Below are positions 7,681-14,494 of a stretch of DNA of 14,494 nucleotides, piece after piece (the stretch's first letter is position 1; the number at the start of each line of letters is the position of its first letter). The position numbers and the translations under genes were made by a program. Source of the DNA: an uncultured Sphingomonadales bacterium (GTDB lineage: Bacteria > Pseudomonadota > Alphaproteobacteria > Sphingomonadales > Sphingomonadaceae); assembly GCA_903893935.1 (NCBI GenBank), contig CAITOD010000532.1, positions 1 to 14,494 on the forward strand, read 5' to 3'. The notes beneath the pieces are model-generated. The model saw nothing but the letters and a program-made list of their open reading frames with translations, had not been told where the DNA came from and did no database searches.

Positions 7681-8634
7681 TCATCGCGGATCCCACGCCC
7701 CGCCGCGTTCGACCAGATCCGTAACCCGCGACCCCAAGTTGCGATGCAGCAATGTGGGTGAAAAACCCGCCTCGCGCAAGGCTGAAGCGATCTGTTCGGC
7801 CATGAACACCGAGCGGTGTTTCCCTCCGGTACACCCGAACGCGATGTTGACGTAAGCTTTGCCTTGTTGCTCGAACCGGGGGAGCAGCAAAAGCAGCAAA
7901 TCGCGGATGCGCGCGAAGGCTTCGGCATAAGCCGGGTCGTGGCGAATATAGTCGCCGACCGGCGCATCGCGCCCGGTCATCGGGCGCAAGTGATCGACCC
8001 AATAGGGGTTGGCGAGAAAGCGCATGTCGAACACCAGGTCCGACAAAGGCGGGGTTCCGCGCGAAAAGCCGAAGCTGCTGACCGTGATCAGCGAGCGCGG
8101 CGGCGGCCCCTGCAGAAACTGCGCGCGGATAGCCTGTTGCAAGTCGTTGGTGGTAAAATCGGTGGTGGTGATCACCACATCGGCCCAGCGCCGCAAGGGC
8201 TCGAGCAATTCGCGTTCGGCGGCAATCCCGCCTTCGGCCGGCTTGTCGTCGCTCATCGGGTGCGGGCGGCGCGTTTCGTTGTAACGGCGCTGCAATTCGC
8301 CGCCGCCGCAATCGAGAAACAGCGTGGTGATCGACAAGTCGGTGCGTTCGGCAAGGTTCTTGACCCGGTCGATGATCGCGCGCGGATCGAACCCGCGCGT
8401 GCGCGTGTCGAACCCGATTGCCACCGGCGCCCCGGCATCGATCCGCGCGGTGCCCGGCCCGGTTTCGAGCAAGCGGTCGAGCAGGCGGATCGGGAAGTTG
8501 TCGATCGCTTCCCACCCCAGATCCTCGAGCGCACGCATCGCGGTGGTCTTGCCCGCGCCGAGCATGCCGGTCACCAGCAGGATGCGTTGCGGCGTCGGTG
8601 CGCCACGGTCGGTCGCAGGCGAATCGTCGGTCAT
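7681..8634 (-). CDS. rapZ: RapZ-family nucleotide-binding protein (RNase adapter family)
   Basis: The 317-residue product has the RapZ architecture. The N-terminal P-loop domain has Walker A GMLGAGKT at 23-30 and Walker B-like AIGFDTRTR at 72-80. The C-terminal domain carries the invariant GCTGGKHRSV motif, near residue 270. In E. coli RapZ delivers small RNA GlmZ to RNase E and so tunes glucosamine-6-phosphate synthesis. Alphaproteobacteria lack a clear GlmZ, so the RNA partner here is unknown. Its place between HPr kinase and the PTS proteins fits a link to carbon or cell-wall precursor sensing. The ATG at 8632-8634 has AAGG seven bases upstream; a TTG two codons earlier is less likely. It starts 54 bases after hprK. 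Confidence 0.94.
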   Translation of the reverse strand: MTDDSPATDRGAPTPQRILLVTGMLGAGKTTAMRALEDLGWEAIDNFPIRLLDRLLETGPGTARIDAGAPVAIGFDTRTRGFDPRAIIDRVKNLAERTDLSITTLFLDCGGGELQRRYNETRRPHPMSDDKPAEGGIAAERELLEPLRRWADVVITTTDFTTNDLQQAIRAQFLQGPPPRSLITVSSFGFSRGTPPLSDLVFDMRFLANPYWVDHLRPMTGRDAPVGDYIRHDPAYAEAFARIRDLLLLLLPRFEQQGKAYVNIAFGCTGGKHRSVFMAEQIASALREAGFSPTLLHRNLGSRVTDLVERGGAWDPR

Positions 8635-8688
8635 GTCCAAGCCTTGCGCCAGCGCGCGCGCGAATGGAAGCGGATTGCCCCGATCGGG

Positions 8689-9114
8689 CTAGCGCGCGGC
8701 CAGGCCATAACGCTCGAGCGCGATCTCGGCGCGCAAGGCGAGCACCGGGCTGTCGGGCCACAATCGCACCAGCGGCACCGCGATGCCGGCGCGCAACACC
8801 GTCTCGGCGGCTTCGATATAGCGCGGCGCGGCATGGTCAAGCGCGACAACCAGCGTGACCGGCATGCCGCACGCCACGGGGCGGGTGACCAGCCCCACAT
8901 TGCGCACTTCGATCAGGCCCGCGATGTTTGGCGGCGGGTGCGCCAGCAAGCCGGCATCCCCGGGTTCGAGCAGCACGCCATCATCGCCGATCAGGACCGC
9001 GCCGCGGTCGATCAGGGCGAGCGCAAGGCTCGATTTGCCGCTGCCCGGCGGTCCTTCGAGCAGCACCGCGCGGCCGCCGATGGCAACCGCGCTTGCCTGG
9101 TGCGTCACGGTCAT
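8689..9114 (-). CDS. hprK: HPr kinase/phosphorylase, short alphaproteobacterial form
   Basis: The 141-residue product corresponds only to the C-terminal catalytic domain of Firmicute HPrK/P (about 310 residues). It lacks the N-terminal half, as is usual in alphaproteobacteria. Walker A GPPGSGKS is at 21-28, an acidic LIGDD at 41-45, and the HPrK signature-like EVRNVGLV at 69-76. It should phosphorylate, and possibly dephosphorylate, the regulatory serine (S54) of the HPr in the same cluster. The ATG overlaps the chvG stop by four bases (ATGA), a translational-coupling arrangement that ties its synthesis to the sensor kinase. The glutamate that often follows the P-loop lysine-serine is serine here (GKSS). 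Confidence 0.93.
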   Translation of the reverse strand: MTVTHQASAVAIGGRAVLLEGPPGSGKSSLALALIDRGAVLIGDDGVLLEPGDAGLLAHPPPNIAGLIEVRNVGLVTRPVACGMPVTLVVALDHAAPRYIEAAETVLRAGIAVPLVRLWPDSPVLALRAEIALERYGLAAR

Positions 9115-10730
9115 ACCTCGCCCTCGTCGCCGATTGGCGGCAGCGCCAGCACCAGGCAGGCGCCCGGGGTGCCATCGGGTTTGTCGACAATCGTCAGCGT
9201 GCCGTCGTGCGCTTCGGCAATCGTGCGCGCGATCGCAAGGCCCAGCCCGCTGTGCGCGCCAAACGCTTCGTCATCGGGGCGCACCGAATGGAACCGCTCG
9301 AACACTTTTTCGCGCTCGTCGATTGCAATGCCCGGGCCCTCGTCGCTGACCGACAGCAGCACGCGGCCGCTCTCGGCCCAGATGCGCACTTCGACTTCGC
9401 CGCCCGGCGGCGAAAACGACACCGCGTTGTCGAGCAAGTTGTCGAGCACGCGTTCGAGCTGCAGCGCGTCGCCTGCGACATGCGCGTCGCCTTCGCCGCG
9501 CCGGAACCGGATCGGGCACCCCGCCAGCCCCGGCCGAGCACCGCGTGCGCCCACCACCTGGGCGGCAAGCAGCGCCAGATCGATCGCGGCGAACGTCGCG
9601 CGGCTGAGTGCGGCATCGATCCGGCTGGCTTCGGCGATTTCGGAAATCAGCCGGTCGAGTCGCTGCACATCATGCGTGGCAATCGCCGACAACTGCCGGC
9701 GCAGCGCGGGGTCCTCGACTTTGTCCATCGCCTCCACCGCGCTGGCGAGCGAGGCCAGCGGATTTTTCAATTCGTGCGCGACATCGGCGGCAAAGCTTTC
9801 GACCGCGTCGATCTGCTGGCGCAGCGCATGCGTCATGTCGGAAAAGGCGCGCGCGAGCAGGCCGATCTCGTCGCCGCGATCGGGCAGGCGCGGCACCACC
9901 ACTGCGCGATCGCGCCCGAGCCGCACGCGCACCGCCGCGCGCACCAAAGCCCGCAACGGCTGCACGATCGTGCGCGCGAGAAACAGCGAAAGCTGCACCG
10001 ACAGCAGCAGTGCCAGCCCGATAATGATCACCAGCGTCTGGCGCGCATCGCGCACTGCCTGCGTCACATCGATCGCATTGCGCATCGACAGCAGCATTTC
10101 GCCGCCCGACCCCACCGGCGTTGCCGCCGTGATCACCGGGGTGCGATCGGGCGCATAGCGCAGGAACACTTCGGTGCGCCCCGACAGGCGCGCGCGCGCG
10201 ATTTCGGGCCAGCTTGCAGCGCGCGCCAGCGGCGGCTCGCTGTAGCGTTCGATCGCCGGCGCGCCGACAATCGCATCGACCCCGCGATCGAGCACTTGCG
10301 CCGCCCACAGATACCACGGCTCGCCCGCCGGATCGACGAAGGCAAACGACGGAGGGCCAAGGCGAAAGCTGTCGGCCTCAAGCGATCCGTCGCGCGCATA
10401 GAGCCACAGCCGCAGCGTCTGCGCGCTGCCGATCTCGGCCATCAGCCGGCGCCGTTCGGGCGCGCGGGCCTGCGCCAGCGCGGTCGCGGCGATCTCGACT
10501 TCGCCGCGCGCAAGGCGAAAGCGTTCGTTGAGCAACTGCGTGCGGTACGAATCGAGGTAGAAGAACCCGCCCGCGAGCAGCGCCAGCGCAATCACGTTGA
10601 CCGCCAGAATGCGCGTGGTCAGCGACACCCCGCGCGTGCGCCACAGCCGCCGCCGGGTCGGGCGCAGCGCGGCGCCCGGTTGCGCGGGCGCCGCCGCGTC
10701 AGGCGTCGGCAAAGCTGTAGCCTGCACCAT
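9111..10730 (-). CDS. chvG: ChvG-type membrane sensor histidine kinase
   Basis: The 539-residue product has the ChvG/ExoS layout. A proline/arginine-rich cytoplasmic N-terminus is followed by a membrane helix (about 41-60), a periplasmic sensor region (about 61-230), a second helix (about 232-252) and HAMP (about 253-305). HisKA follows, with phosphoacceptor H319 in [16 protein letters not shown], then an HATPase domain: N-box DNLLDNA at 430-436 (N435), DEGPGI at 463-468, FERFHS at 478-482 onward, and HSGLGLAI at 493-500. In Rhizobiales, ChvG senses acid or envelope stress and is restrained by periplasmic ExoR; whether ExoR exists here is not visible. The frame is open further upstream, but the ATG at 10728-10730 gives a sensible N-terminus and overlaps chvI by 32 nt. 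Confidence 0.94.
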   Translation of the reverse strand: MVQATALPTPDAAAPAQPGAALRPTRRRLWRTRGVSLTTRILAVNVIALALLAGGFFYLDSYRTQLLNERFRLARGEVEIAATALAQARAPERRRLMAEIGSAQTLRLWLYARDGSLEADSFRLGPPSFAFVDPAGEPWYLWAAQVLDRGVDAIVGAPAIERYSEPPLARAASWPEIARARLSGRTEVFLRYAPDRTPVITAATPVGSGGEMLLSMRNAIDVTQAVRDARQTLVIIIGLALLLSVQLSLFLARTIVQPLRALVRAAVRVRLGRDRAVVVPRLPDRGDEIGLLARAFSDMTHALRQQIDAVESFAADVAHELKNPLASLASAVEAMDKVEDPALRRQLSAIATHDVQRLDRLISEIAEASRIDAALSRATFAAIDLALLAAQVVGARGARPGLAGCPIRFRRGEGDAHVAGDALQLERVLDNLLDNAVSFSPPGGEVEVRIWAESGRVLLSVSDEGPGIAIDEREKVFERFHSVRPDDEAFGAHSGLGLAIARTIAEAHDGTLTIVDKPDGTPGACLVLALPPIGDEGEV

Positions 10731-11454
10731 AGAGCGTCTCGATCGCGGCAAACTGCGGATCGACCAACCGGAATTTGCGCCGCAACCGCTTGATATGGCT
10801 GTCGATCGTGCGATCGTCGATAAACACGTCGTCCTGATAGGCGGCATCCATCAGCGACCCGCGCGATCGCACCACGCCAGGCCGCATCGCCAATGCCTCG
10901 AGAATCAGAAACTCGGTCACCGTCAGCGACACCGGCTGGCCTGCCCATTCGACCAGGTGCCGCGCCGGGTCCATCGCCAGCCGGCCGCGCCGGATCAGGT
11001 CGGGCAGCGGCTCGTCACCACCGGCGGGGCGCTGCGCGGCGCGGCGCGCGGCCTCGCCCCGGCGCAGGATCGCGCGGATCCGCGCAATCAGCAGCCGCTG
11101 GCTGAACGGCTTGGCGATGTAATCGTCGGCGCCCATGGCAAGCCCGCTCGCCTCGTCGGCCTCGTCATCCTTGCTGGTCAGGAAAATCACCGGCAGATCG
11201 CTCTTTTCTCGCAAGCGGCTGAGCAGATCGTAGCCATCCATGCGCGGCATCTTGATATCGCACACGACGAGATCGGGCGGATTGTCGAGCAAGGCGGGCA
11301 AAGCCGCGGCGCCGTCGTAATAGACCCGTGTGCCGAACCCTTCGGCCTGAAGCGCGATCGACACGGTGGTCAGGATGTTGCGATCGTCATCGACCAGCGC
11401 GATGACTTGCGCGACCGATGCGACAGAGTCAGAACCATCCGGCTTGGTCGTCAT
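10699..11454 (-). CDS. chvI: ChvI-type OmpR/PhoB-family response regulator
   Basis: The 251-residue product consists of a receiver domain (about 16-130) and a winged-helix DNA-binding domain (about 155-250). The receiver has acidic pocket VDDD at 21-24, phosphoacceptor D66 in [17 protein letters not shown]93 in FLTS, and K115 in AKPF. The C-terminal half includes [27 protein letters not shown] and the terminal GAGYSF, all typical of ChvI. It would be phosphorylated by ChvG and control envelope, exopolysaccharide, acid-response and metabolic genes. A very long open extension upstream is antisense noise. The ATG at 11452-11454 starts the conserved protein. It is first in the minus-strand cluster and diverges from an unrecognised exported-protein gene, rather than from pckA as in Rhizobiales. 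Confidence 0.95.
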   Translation of the reverse strand: MTTKPDGSDSVASVAQVIALVDDDRNILTTVSIALQAEGFGTRVYYDGAAALPALLDNPPDLVVCDIKMPRMDGYDLLSRLREKSDLPVIFLTSKDDEADEASGLAMGADDYIAKPFSQRLLIARIRAILRRGEAARRAAQRPAGGDEPLPDLIRRGRLAMDPARHLVEWAGQPVSLTVTEFLILEALAMRPGVVRSRGSLMDAAYQDDVFIDDRTIDSHIKRLRRKFRLVDPQFAAIETLYGAGYSFADA

Positions 11455-11537
11455 GCTCTTGCGATTACCCCCTAAACCCCTGACTGGCAATCGCACCACA
11501 ATGGAACGAGGTTTGATTGCGCGCGCCTTGTCGCGGA

Positions 11538-11557
11538 CATAGTCTGCCAAGGCTATG
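11538..11557. promoter_or_regulatory. imperfect dyad in the chvI / exported-protein divergent region
   Basis: CATAGTCTGCCAAGGCTATG is a 20-base element in which the outer five bases pair perfectly (CATAG/CTATG). Two of the next three positions also pair, giving seven of ten pairs plus a G-T. It is centred in the roughly 200-base region between two divergent genes, where a transcription-factor site would be expected, possibly for ChvI itself. No direct evidence of binding is visible. Confidence 0.25.
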
Positions 11558-11652
11558 CTCTGAAACGGGTGTTTTTTTGCGGCACGAGCCAGGGGGCGCG
11601 AATCGCAGTGTATCGTCGGCAGCGTCGATCCGGGTGGCGGCACACCCTCGCA

Positions 11653-12492
11653 ATGCTCACCCGCGACCTGTCGGGTGGCACACCAAGCGTGCGACCGCTG
11701 CCTTCGCGGCATCGGCTGCTCGCAGCGATGGTCGTGGCCTGTCTTGCGCTGGCGTTTGTGCCGCATCTCGCGTCTTCCAGGGGCGCGGAAGGCCGGGTTG
11801 CGCGCTGTGCCCGGGGGCTGACGCTCGATGCCGATCTGCGCCGCACGCTCGCGGCGATCCCGCCAGGGCAGCCGCTGTCCGAAGACCAGCGCACCGCGCT
11901 GGCGCAGGCGGTGGTGACCGAAATCGACGAGGCCGATGCCCGCTTCATGTTCCGCATGCTGGTCGAATGCCTCGAATCCGATACAGCCATGCCAATGCGC
12001 GGCGCACGCTTTGCGGCACGTCGCGCGGCGCTGACCACGATCATCGACAAGGGCGGATTCGACCCCGACGCCGGCGCTCAGATCGTGCGCGCGTTCGACC
12101 AGGTTGGGCCGCTTTATGCCAGCGACGCGATTTTCGCCGCGCGCCGCGCGCAACGCCAGCTGGTTGATGATCTGACCACCGCCGTGATCGCACGCGACGG
12201 CAACGCCATGGCGTCGGACGCCGCGGCGGGCGAAGTGGCACCGGTGTGGCTGGCGGCCAGTGATCTGGTCTACGTGTGCGAGGCCGCCAACGGCAAAGCC
12301 GACGATCACGATCTGTGCGACGAAGCGCTGGCACGGCTGAGGCGCCAGCACACCCCGTGCGACATGCTGACTGCGGTGCCGTCGCTGGGCAGCCGCGCCT
12401 GCCTGCAATCCAACCGGCTGCATTTTATCGGCGAAGCACCCCCCGCACTCGCCGCGACGGTTACTTTGGCACGGCTAGTGCCTCCGAAGTGA
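11653..12492 (+). CDS. unrecognised exported protein with six cysteines
   Basis: I do not recognise this 279-residue protein. It has a basic N-terminus (RPLPSRHR) and one hydrophobic stretch at about 22-38 ([15 protein letters not shown]), suggesting a signal peptide or membrane anchor. VVAC at 27-30 loosely resembles a lipobox but sits inside the hydrophobic run. Outside that stretch there are six cysteines (52, 106, 209, 222, 236, 250), four of them in the last 71 residues, compatible with disulfides in the periplasm. The middle looks helical and is rich in Ala, Arg and Asp. The start is uncertain: ATG 11653 is chosen to give a normal signal peptide, but GTG codons at 11569 and 11608 remain possible. 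It diverges from chvI and is followed by a small hairpin, so co-regulation with ChvI is an inference from position only. Confidence 0.7.
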   Translation: MLTRDLSGGTPSVRPLPSRHRLLAAMVVACLALAFVPHLASSRGAEGRVARCARGLTLDADLRRTLAAIPPGQPLSEDQRTALAQAVVTEIDEADARFMFRMLVECLESDTAMPMRGARFAARRAALTTIIDKGGFDPDAGAQIVRAFDQVGPLYASDAIFAARRAQRQLVDDLTTAVIARDGNAMASDAAAGEVAPVWLAASDLVYVCEAANGKADDHDLCDEALARLRRQHTPCDMLTAVPSLGSRACLQSNRLHFIGEAPPALAATVTLARLVPPK

Positions 12493-12493
12493 A

Positions 12494-12509
12494 GCCAAGT
12501 GCGCTTGGC
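12494..12509 (+). terminator. short perfect hairpin just after a stop codon
   Basis: GCCAAG (12494-12499), four-base loop TGCG, and CTTGGC (12504-12509) form a perfect six-pair stem beginning one base after the stop codon of the exported-protein gene. No T-run follows, so it is at best a weak or Rho-assisted terminator, or a 3'-end stabiliser. Confidence 0.3.
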
Positions 12510-12564
12510 CGTTACGCCACGATCGGGTCCAATCGCGCGGACCCGGGCAGGAGCGGAGCGGATC

Positions 12565-13650
12565 ATGGCAATATCGGTGGCATACGGCAGTCTCGACGCG
12601 CTGGTCGGGATGACTTTTGGCGCGAGCGCGCTGGCCAATCTGGCGCCCACGCAGATCGACGGATCGATCACCACAGGTTCGGCTTCGACCAGCGAAGTGC
12701 TGACGTATGCCGGGCTTGTCGGCACCGCGGGCAGCGAATTCATCGCCATGAAGACGGTCAGCTACACCGTCGCGAGCGTGGACGATGCCGACGACATGCT
12801 GACCATCGATGCCTATGTCGGGTCCGCGTTGGTCGGTACGCTCGATTTCACGGTGGCGGGGTTCAGCGGCGCAGGCCTCGCGCTGGCGGCGATGCCGCTC
12901 GATTCGCTGGTCACCCAGGCCGGCAATCTGCCCGGGCTGGCCGGATCGCTGTTCGTGCTCGGGCTTGATGCGGCGGGTGCCGGCGGCCAATCGATCCCGT
13001 TCGCAATCGGGCAGCAATATACGTTTGTACCCGGTGCAGCAGTCCATTACGCAACCGCGGCCAATCCCGTGCTGCAAGGCGGCAAGGGCTCGCAAATGCT
13101 GATCGCGTTGTCGGGCAACGACACGCTGACCGCGGGGCCGAACAAGACGGTGATCTATGGCGGCCCGGGCAACGACGTGCTGGTGGGCGGCAGCGGCAAC
13201 GATGTGATTTATGGCGGGGCGGGCACCGACATGATTCTGGGCGGATCGGGCTCGGACACGTTGACCGGCGGGACCGGCACCGACACGATCGTTGCCGGTT
13301 CGGGCCACGACTTGCTGGTCGGCGGCAGCGGAGCTGACCGCTTCGTGTTTGCCCCCGGGCATACCGGCGGACTGACCAGCGCCACGGCCGATGCGATTCA
13401 CCATTTCCACCCCGGCCGCGGCGACCTGATCGACCTGTCGGCGTTCGATGCCGTGTTGCCGCCGGGCGGGCCGGCGCACCTGAGCTTCATCGGCACCACG
13501 CCATTCGACGGCCATGCCGGTGAGCTGCGCTATGCCGTGACGAGCACCGGCGTCTTGCTCGAGGCCGACCTGACCGGTGCGGGCGTGGCCGACATGATGA
13601 TCACGATCAAGAACATCGCTGGCCTCGCCGCGAGCAATTTTGTGCTGTGA
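12565..13650 (+). CDS. RTX-repeat calcium-binding protein, probable type I secretion substrate
   Basis: The 361-residue protein has three parts. Residues 1 to about 170 are beta-rich, acidic and unrecognised. Residues 172-198 hold degenerate repeats, and residues 199-261 seven in-register GGxGxDxxx nonapeptides (for example GGPGNDVLV, GGSGNDVIY, GGAGTDMIL) that form a calcium-loaded beta-roll. Residues 262-361 resemble the C-terminal region of serralysin-like RTX proteins (DRFVF, then HFHPGRGDLIDLSAFD), ending SNFVL, like the hydrophobic tails read by type I exporters. There is no cysteine and no N-terminal signal peptide, both usual for such substrates. The ATG at 12565 has GGAG six bases upstream, so an in-frame upstream extension to 12499 is rejected. 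No ABC exporter or membrane-fusion gene is in the window. No catalytic motif is seen; it could be an adhesin or surface-layer protein. Confidence 0.88.
   Translation: MAISVAYGSLDALVGMTFGASALANLAPTQIDGSITTGSASTSEVLTYAGLVGTAGSEFIAMKTVSYTVASVDDADDMLTIDAYVGSALVGTLDFTVAGFSGAGLALAAMPLDSLVTQAGNLPGLAGSLFVLGLDAAGAGGQSIPFAIGQQYTFVPGAAVHYATAANPVLQGGKGSQMLIALSGNDTLTAGPNKTVIYGGPGNDVLVGGSGNDVIYGGAGTDMILGGSGSDTLTGGTGTDTIVAGSGHDLLVGGSGADRFVFAPGHTGGLTSATADAIHHFHPGRGDLIDLSAFDAVLPPGGPAHLSFIGTTPFDGHAGELRYAVTSTGVLLEADLTGAGVADMMITIKNIAGLAASNFVL
13159..13347 (+). repeat. seven tandem 27-bp units encoding RTX nonapeptides
   Basis: Seven consecutive 27-base units encode the glycine/aspartate nonapeptides of the RTX domain, residues 199-261 of the product. 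Six begin GG; the sixth unit begins AG (AGSGHDLLV). DNA identity between units is moderate while the amino-acid pattern is kept, as expected for an old, selected repeat rather than a recent slippage expansion. Confidence 0.85.
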
Positions 13651-13676
13651 CCGCGCGTGCGGCCGGACAATTTGCG

Positions 13677-13715
13677 CCGGATGTATCGACCGGATGTATC
13701 GACCAAATGTATTGA
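13677..13715. repeat. three tandem 13-bp repeats in the RTX / glycine-zipper gene gap
   Basis: The unit CCGGATGTATCGA occurs twice in perfect tandem (13677-13689 and 13690-13702), followed directly by a third copy, CCAAATGTATTGA (13703-13715), matching at 10 of 13 positions. It lies 27 bases after the RTX stop codon and about 130 bases before the next gene, a plausible place for a multi-site operator. A microsatellite-like slippage origin is the alternative. Confidence 0.6.
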
Positions 13716-13788
13716 AGTGTCGCAGCCATCGCCAATTGCGTTCGATCATCGCCCGTTCACCTCGGCTGCGATAAACCGCGTGCCTGTT

Positions 13789-13820
13789 GTCGTTGCCCGG
13801 GCCTTTTTCGCGGCAACGAC
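13789..13820 (+). promoter_or_regulatory. hairpin in the leader of the glycine-zipper protein gene
   Basis: GTCGTTGCC (13789-13797) and GGCAACGAC (13812-13820) form a perfect nine-pair stem with a 14-base loop containing five T's. The base of the stem lies 10 bases before the AAAAGGGA ribosome site (13831-13838) and 28 before the ATG. It could be a terminator for upstream transcripts (no T-run after the stem argues against this), a stabilising leader, or a translation control element. Confidence 0.4.
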
Positions 13821-13848
13821 GAACCGAAACAAAAGGGAACATTCGATC

Positions 13849-14494
13849 ATGCTTCAAATGGTTCGCATGCGCCGCAAAGCCGGGCTTGCCGCCGTGGCCG
13901 CCATGGCCATGGTCGCCGGTTCGGTTGCCGCCAGTGCGCAGACTGCTCCGCAGGGCTATGACCCCAACCAGGGCCCGCCGCCGGGCTATAACGCCAACCA
14001 GGCGCCGCCTCCGGGCTATGATCCCAACCAGCCAGCGCCGCCGCCCGAGCCGCAGGCGCCTCCGGGCTGGAACCCCGGGCAGACCCCGCCCCCCCCGCCC
14101 GGCTACGCGCCACCGCCCGACTATGCCGCGCAACGGGCGATGGACGCGCGCTATGCCGCCGATGCCCAGGCCTGGGCGGCGCAATATTGCGTCAAGTCGC
14201 ACGGTGACGTCGCCGCAGGCGCGGTGATCGGCGGTGTGCTCGGCGCGATTGTCGGCGGTGCCGCCGGCGGTCGGGGTGGCTCAGCCGCGTTCGGCGCGGT
14301 CGCCGGTGCAGGCACCGGTGCGGCGATTGCCGCATCGGAAAACAACGCGACCAGCCCCGGTTGCCCCCCGGGCTACGTCGTGCGCGCCGGCGCGCCTGCC
14401 TATCCCTACAGCTACCCCGGCTACGTCTATGCCGCACCGGGCTGGTATCAGCCGTGGGTGTTTGTCGGCGGTGCCTGGGTCTATCGCCCTTACC
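13849..14494 (+). CDS. exported Pro/Tyr-repeat protein with glycine zipper, 3'-truncated by window edge
   Basis: The first 215 residues are visible; the frame is open at the right edge. A signal peptide (RMRRK, then a hydrophobic stretch to about 28) should be cleaved after ASA at residue 30. Residues 36-90 are an approximate tandem repeat with units such as GYDPNQGPPP, GYNANQAPPP, GYDPNQPAPP, GWNPGQTPPP and GYAPPP, likely disordered. Residues 121-163 form a glycine zipper (AAGAVIGGVLGAIVGGAAGG), as in outer-membrane lipoprotein-like or 17-kDa-antigen proteins. A Tyr/Trp/Pro-rich tail (from about 184) follows. Two cysteines flank the zipper (114, 172). It is probably an outer-membrane-associated envelope protein. 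The ATG at 13849 has AAGGGA about ten bases upstream; ATGs at 13858 and 13867 are alternatives. No specific function is recognised. Confidence 0.85.
   Translation, partial: MLQMVRMRRKAGLAAVAAMAMVAGSVAASAQTAPQGYDPNQGPPPGYNANQAPPPGYDPNQPAPPPEPQAPPGWNPGQTPPPPPGYAPPPDYAAQRAMDARYAADAQAWAAQYCVKSHGDVAAGAVIGGVLGAIVGGAAGGRGGSAAFGAVAGAGTGAAIAASENNATSPGCPPGYVVRAGAPAYPYSYPGYVYAAPGWYQPWVFVGGAWVYRPY

Noticed and set aside
7661..7690. Hairpin TCCGC-GATGA-GCGGA with a T-run on the minus strand at the rapZ stop
   Set aside because: The stem has only five pairs, overlaps the coding end, and is separated from the T-run by eight bases, so it is too weak to call a terminator.
7816..10793. Very long plus-strand open frames (780 and 621 codons) opposite rapZ, hprK and chvG
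   Set aside because: They are antisense to three genes with intact family motifs and arise because strong third-position GC removes stops from the opposite strand. The translations are Arg/Ala/His-rich with no recognisable domain.
12499..12564. 22-codon upstream extension of the RTX protein
   Set aside because: The ATG at 12565 has a well-spaced GGAG. The extension would begin inside the post-stop hairpin and is basic, unlike the acidic protein.
1..14494. tRNA, rRNA, CRISPR array, insertion sequence, prophage or toxin-antitoxin content
   Set aside because: Reading both strands I found no cloverleaf-like run, no spaced direct-repeat array, no transposase or integrase motif, and no phage structural gene.

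Overview
The window is high-GC chromosomal DNA with codons strongly biased to G or C at third positions. Its gene content and order point to an alphaproteobacterium, most likely of the Sphingomonadales (Sphingomonas/Novosphingobium type). Three things support this: a recR-def-rmuC block divergent from fmt-truA; a chvI-chvG-hprK-rapZ-EIIA-HPr regulatory cluster with the short alphaproteobacterial HPr kinase; and a palindromic extragenic repeat of a kind common in alphaproteobacterial genomes. The genus assignment is inference.

Left part (1-4981), core informational genes. On the minus strand, fmt (Met-tRNA formyltransferase), truA (tRNA pseudouridine synthase) and the first 175 codons of an MDR-family oxidoreductase form a tightly overlapping operon that runs off the left edge. 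Divergently, on the plus strand, lie recR (recombination mediator), def (peptide deformylase) and rmuC. Fmt and Def act at opposite ends of the formyl-methionine cycle. Def carries an unusual histidine-rich insert.

Middle (4982-7024). A perfect 24-nt inverted repeat separates rmuC from a small membrane-anchored GGDEF diguanylate cyclase. That gene converges, with a 4-nt overlap, on a SpoU/TrmH-type RNA methyltransferase.

Regulatory cluster (5907-11454, minus strand). ChvI (response regulator), ChvG (sensor kinase), HprK (HPr kinase/phosphorylase), RapZ, EIIA-Man and HPr read in this order, followed by the methyltransferase. No sugar permease (EIIB/EIIC) or enzyme I is present. This is a regulatory phosphorelay, in which ChvG/ChvI senses envelope or acid stress and HprK/HPr/EIIA reports carbon and energy state.

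Right part (11455-14494), accessory envelope and secreted proteins on the plus strand. It holds an unrecognised cysteine-containing exported protein divergent from chvI, a cysteine-free RTX protein with seven tandem calcium-binding nonapeptides, and a partial exported protein with Pro/Tyr repeats and a glycine zipper. The gaps between them hold a short hairpin, a 13-bp tandem repeat and a 5'-leader hairpin.

I saw no tRNA, rRNA, CRISPR array, transposase or phage gene. No gap between genes exceeds 300 bases. Most of the window is conserved housekeeping DNA. The less explained signals are the Def insert, the chvI-divergent gene with its dyad, and the leader structures on the right.
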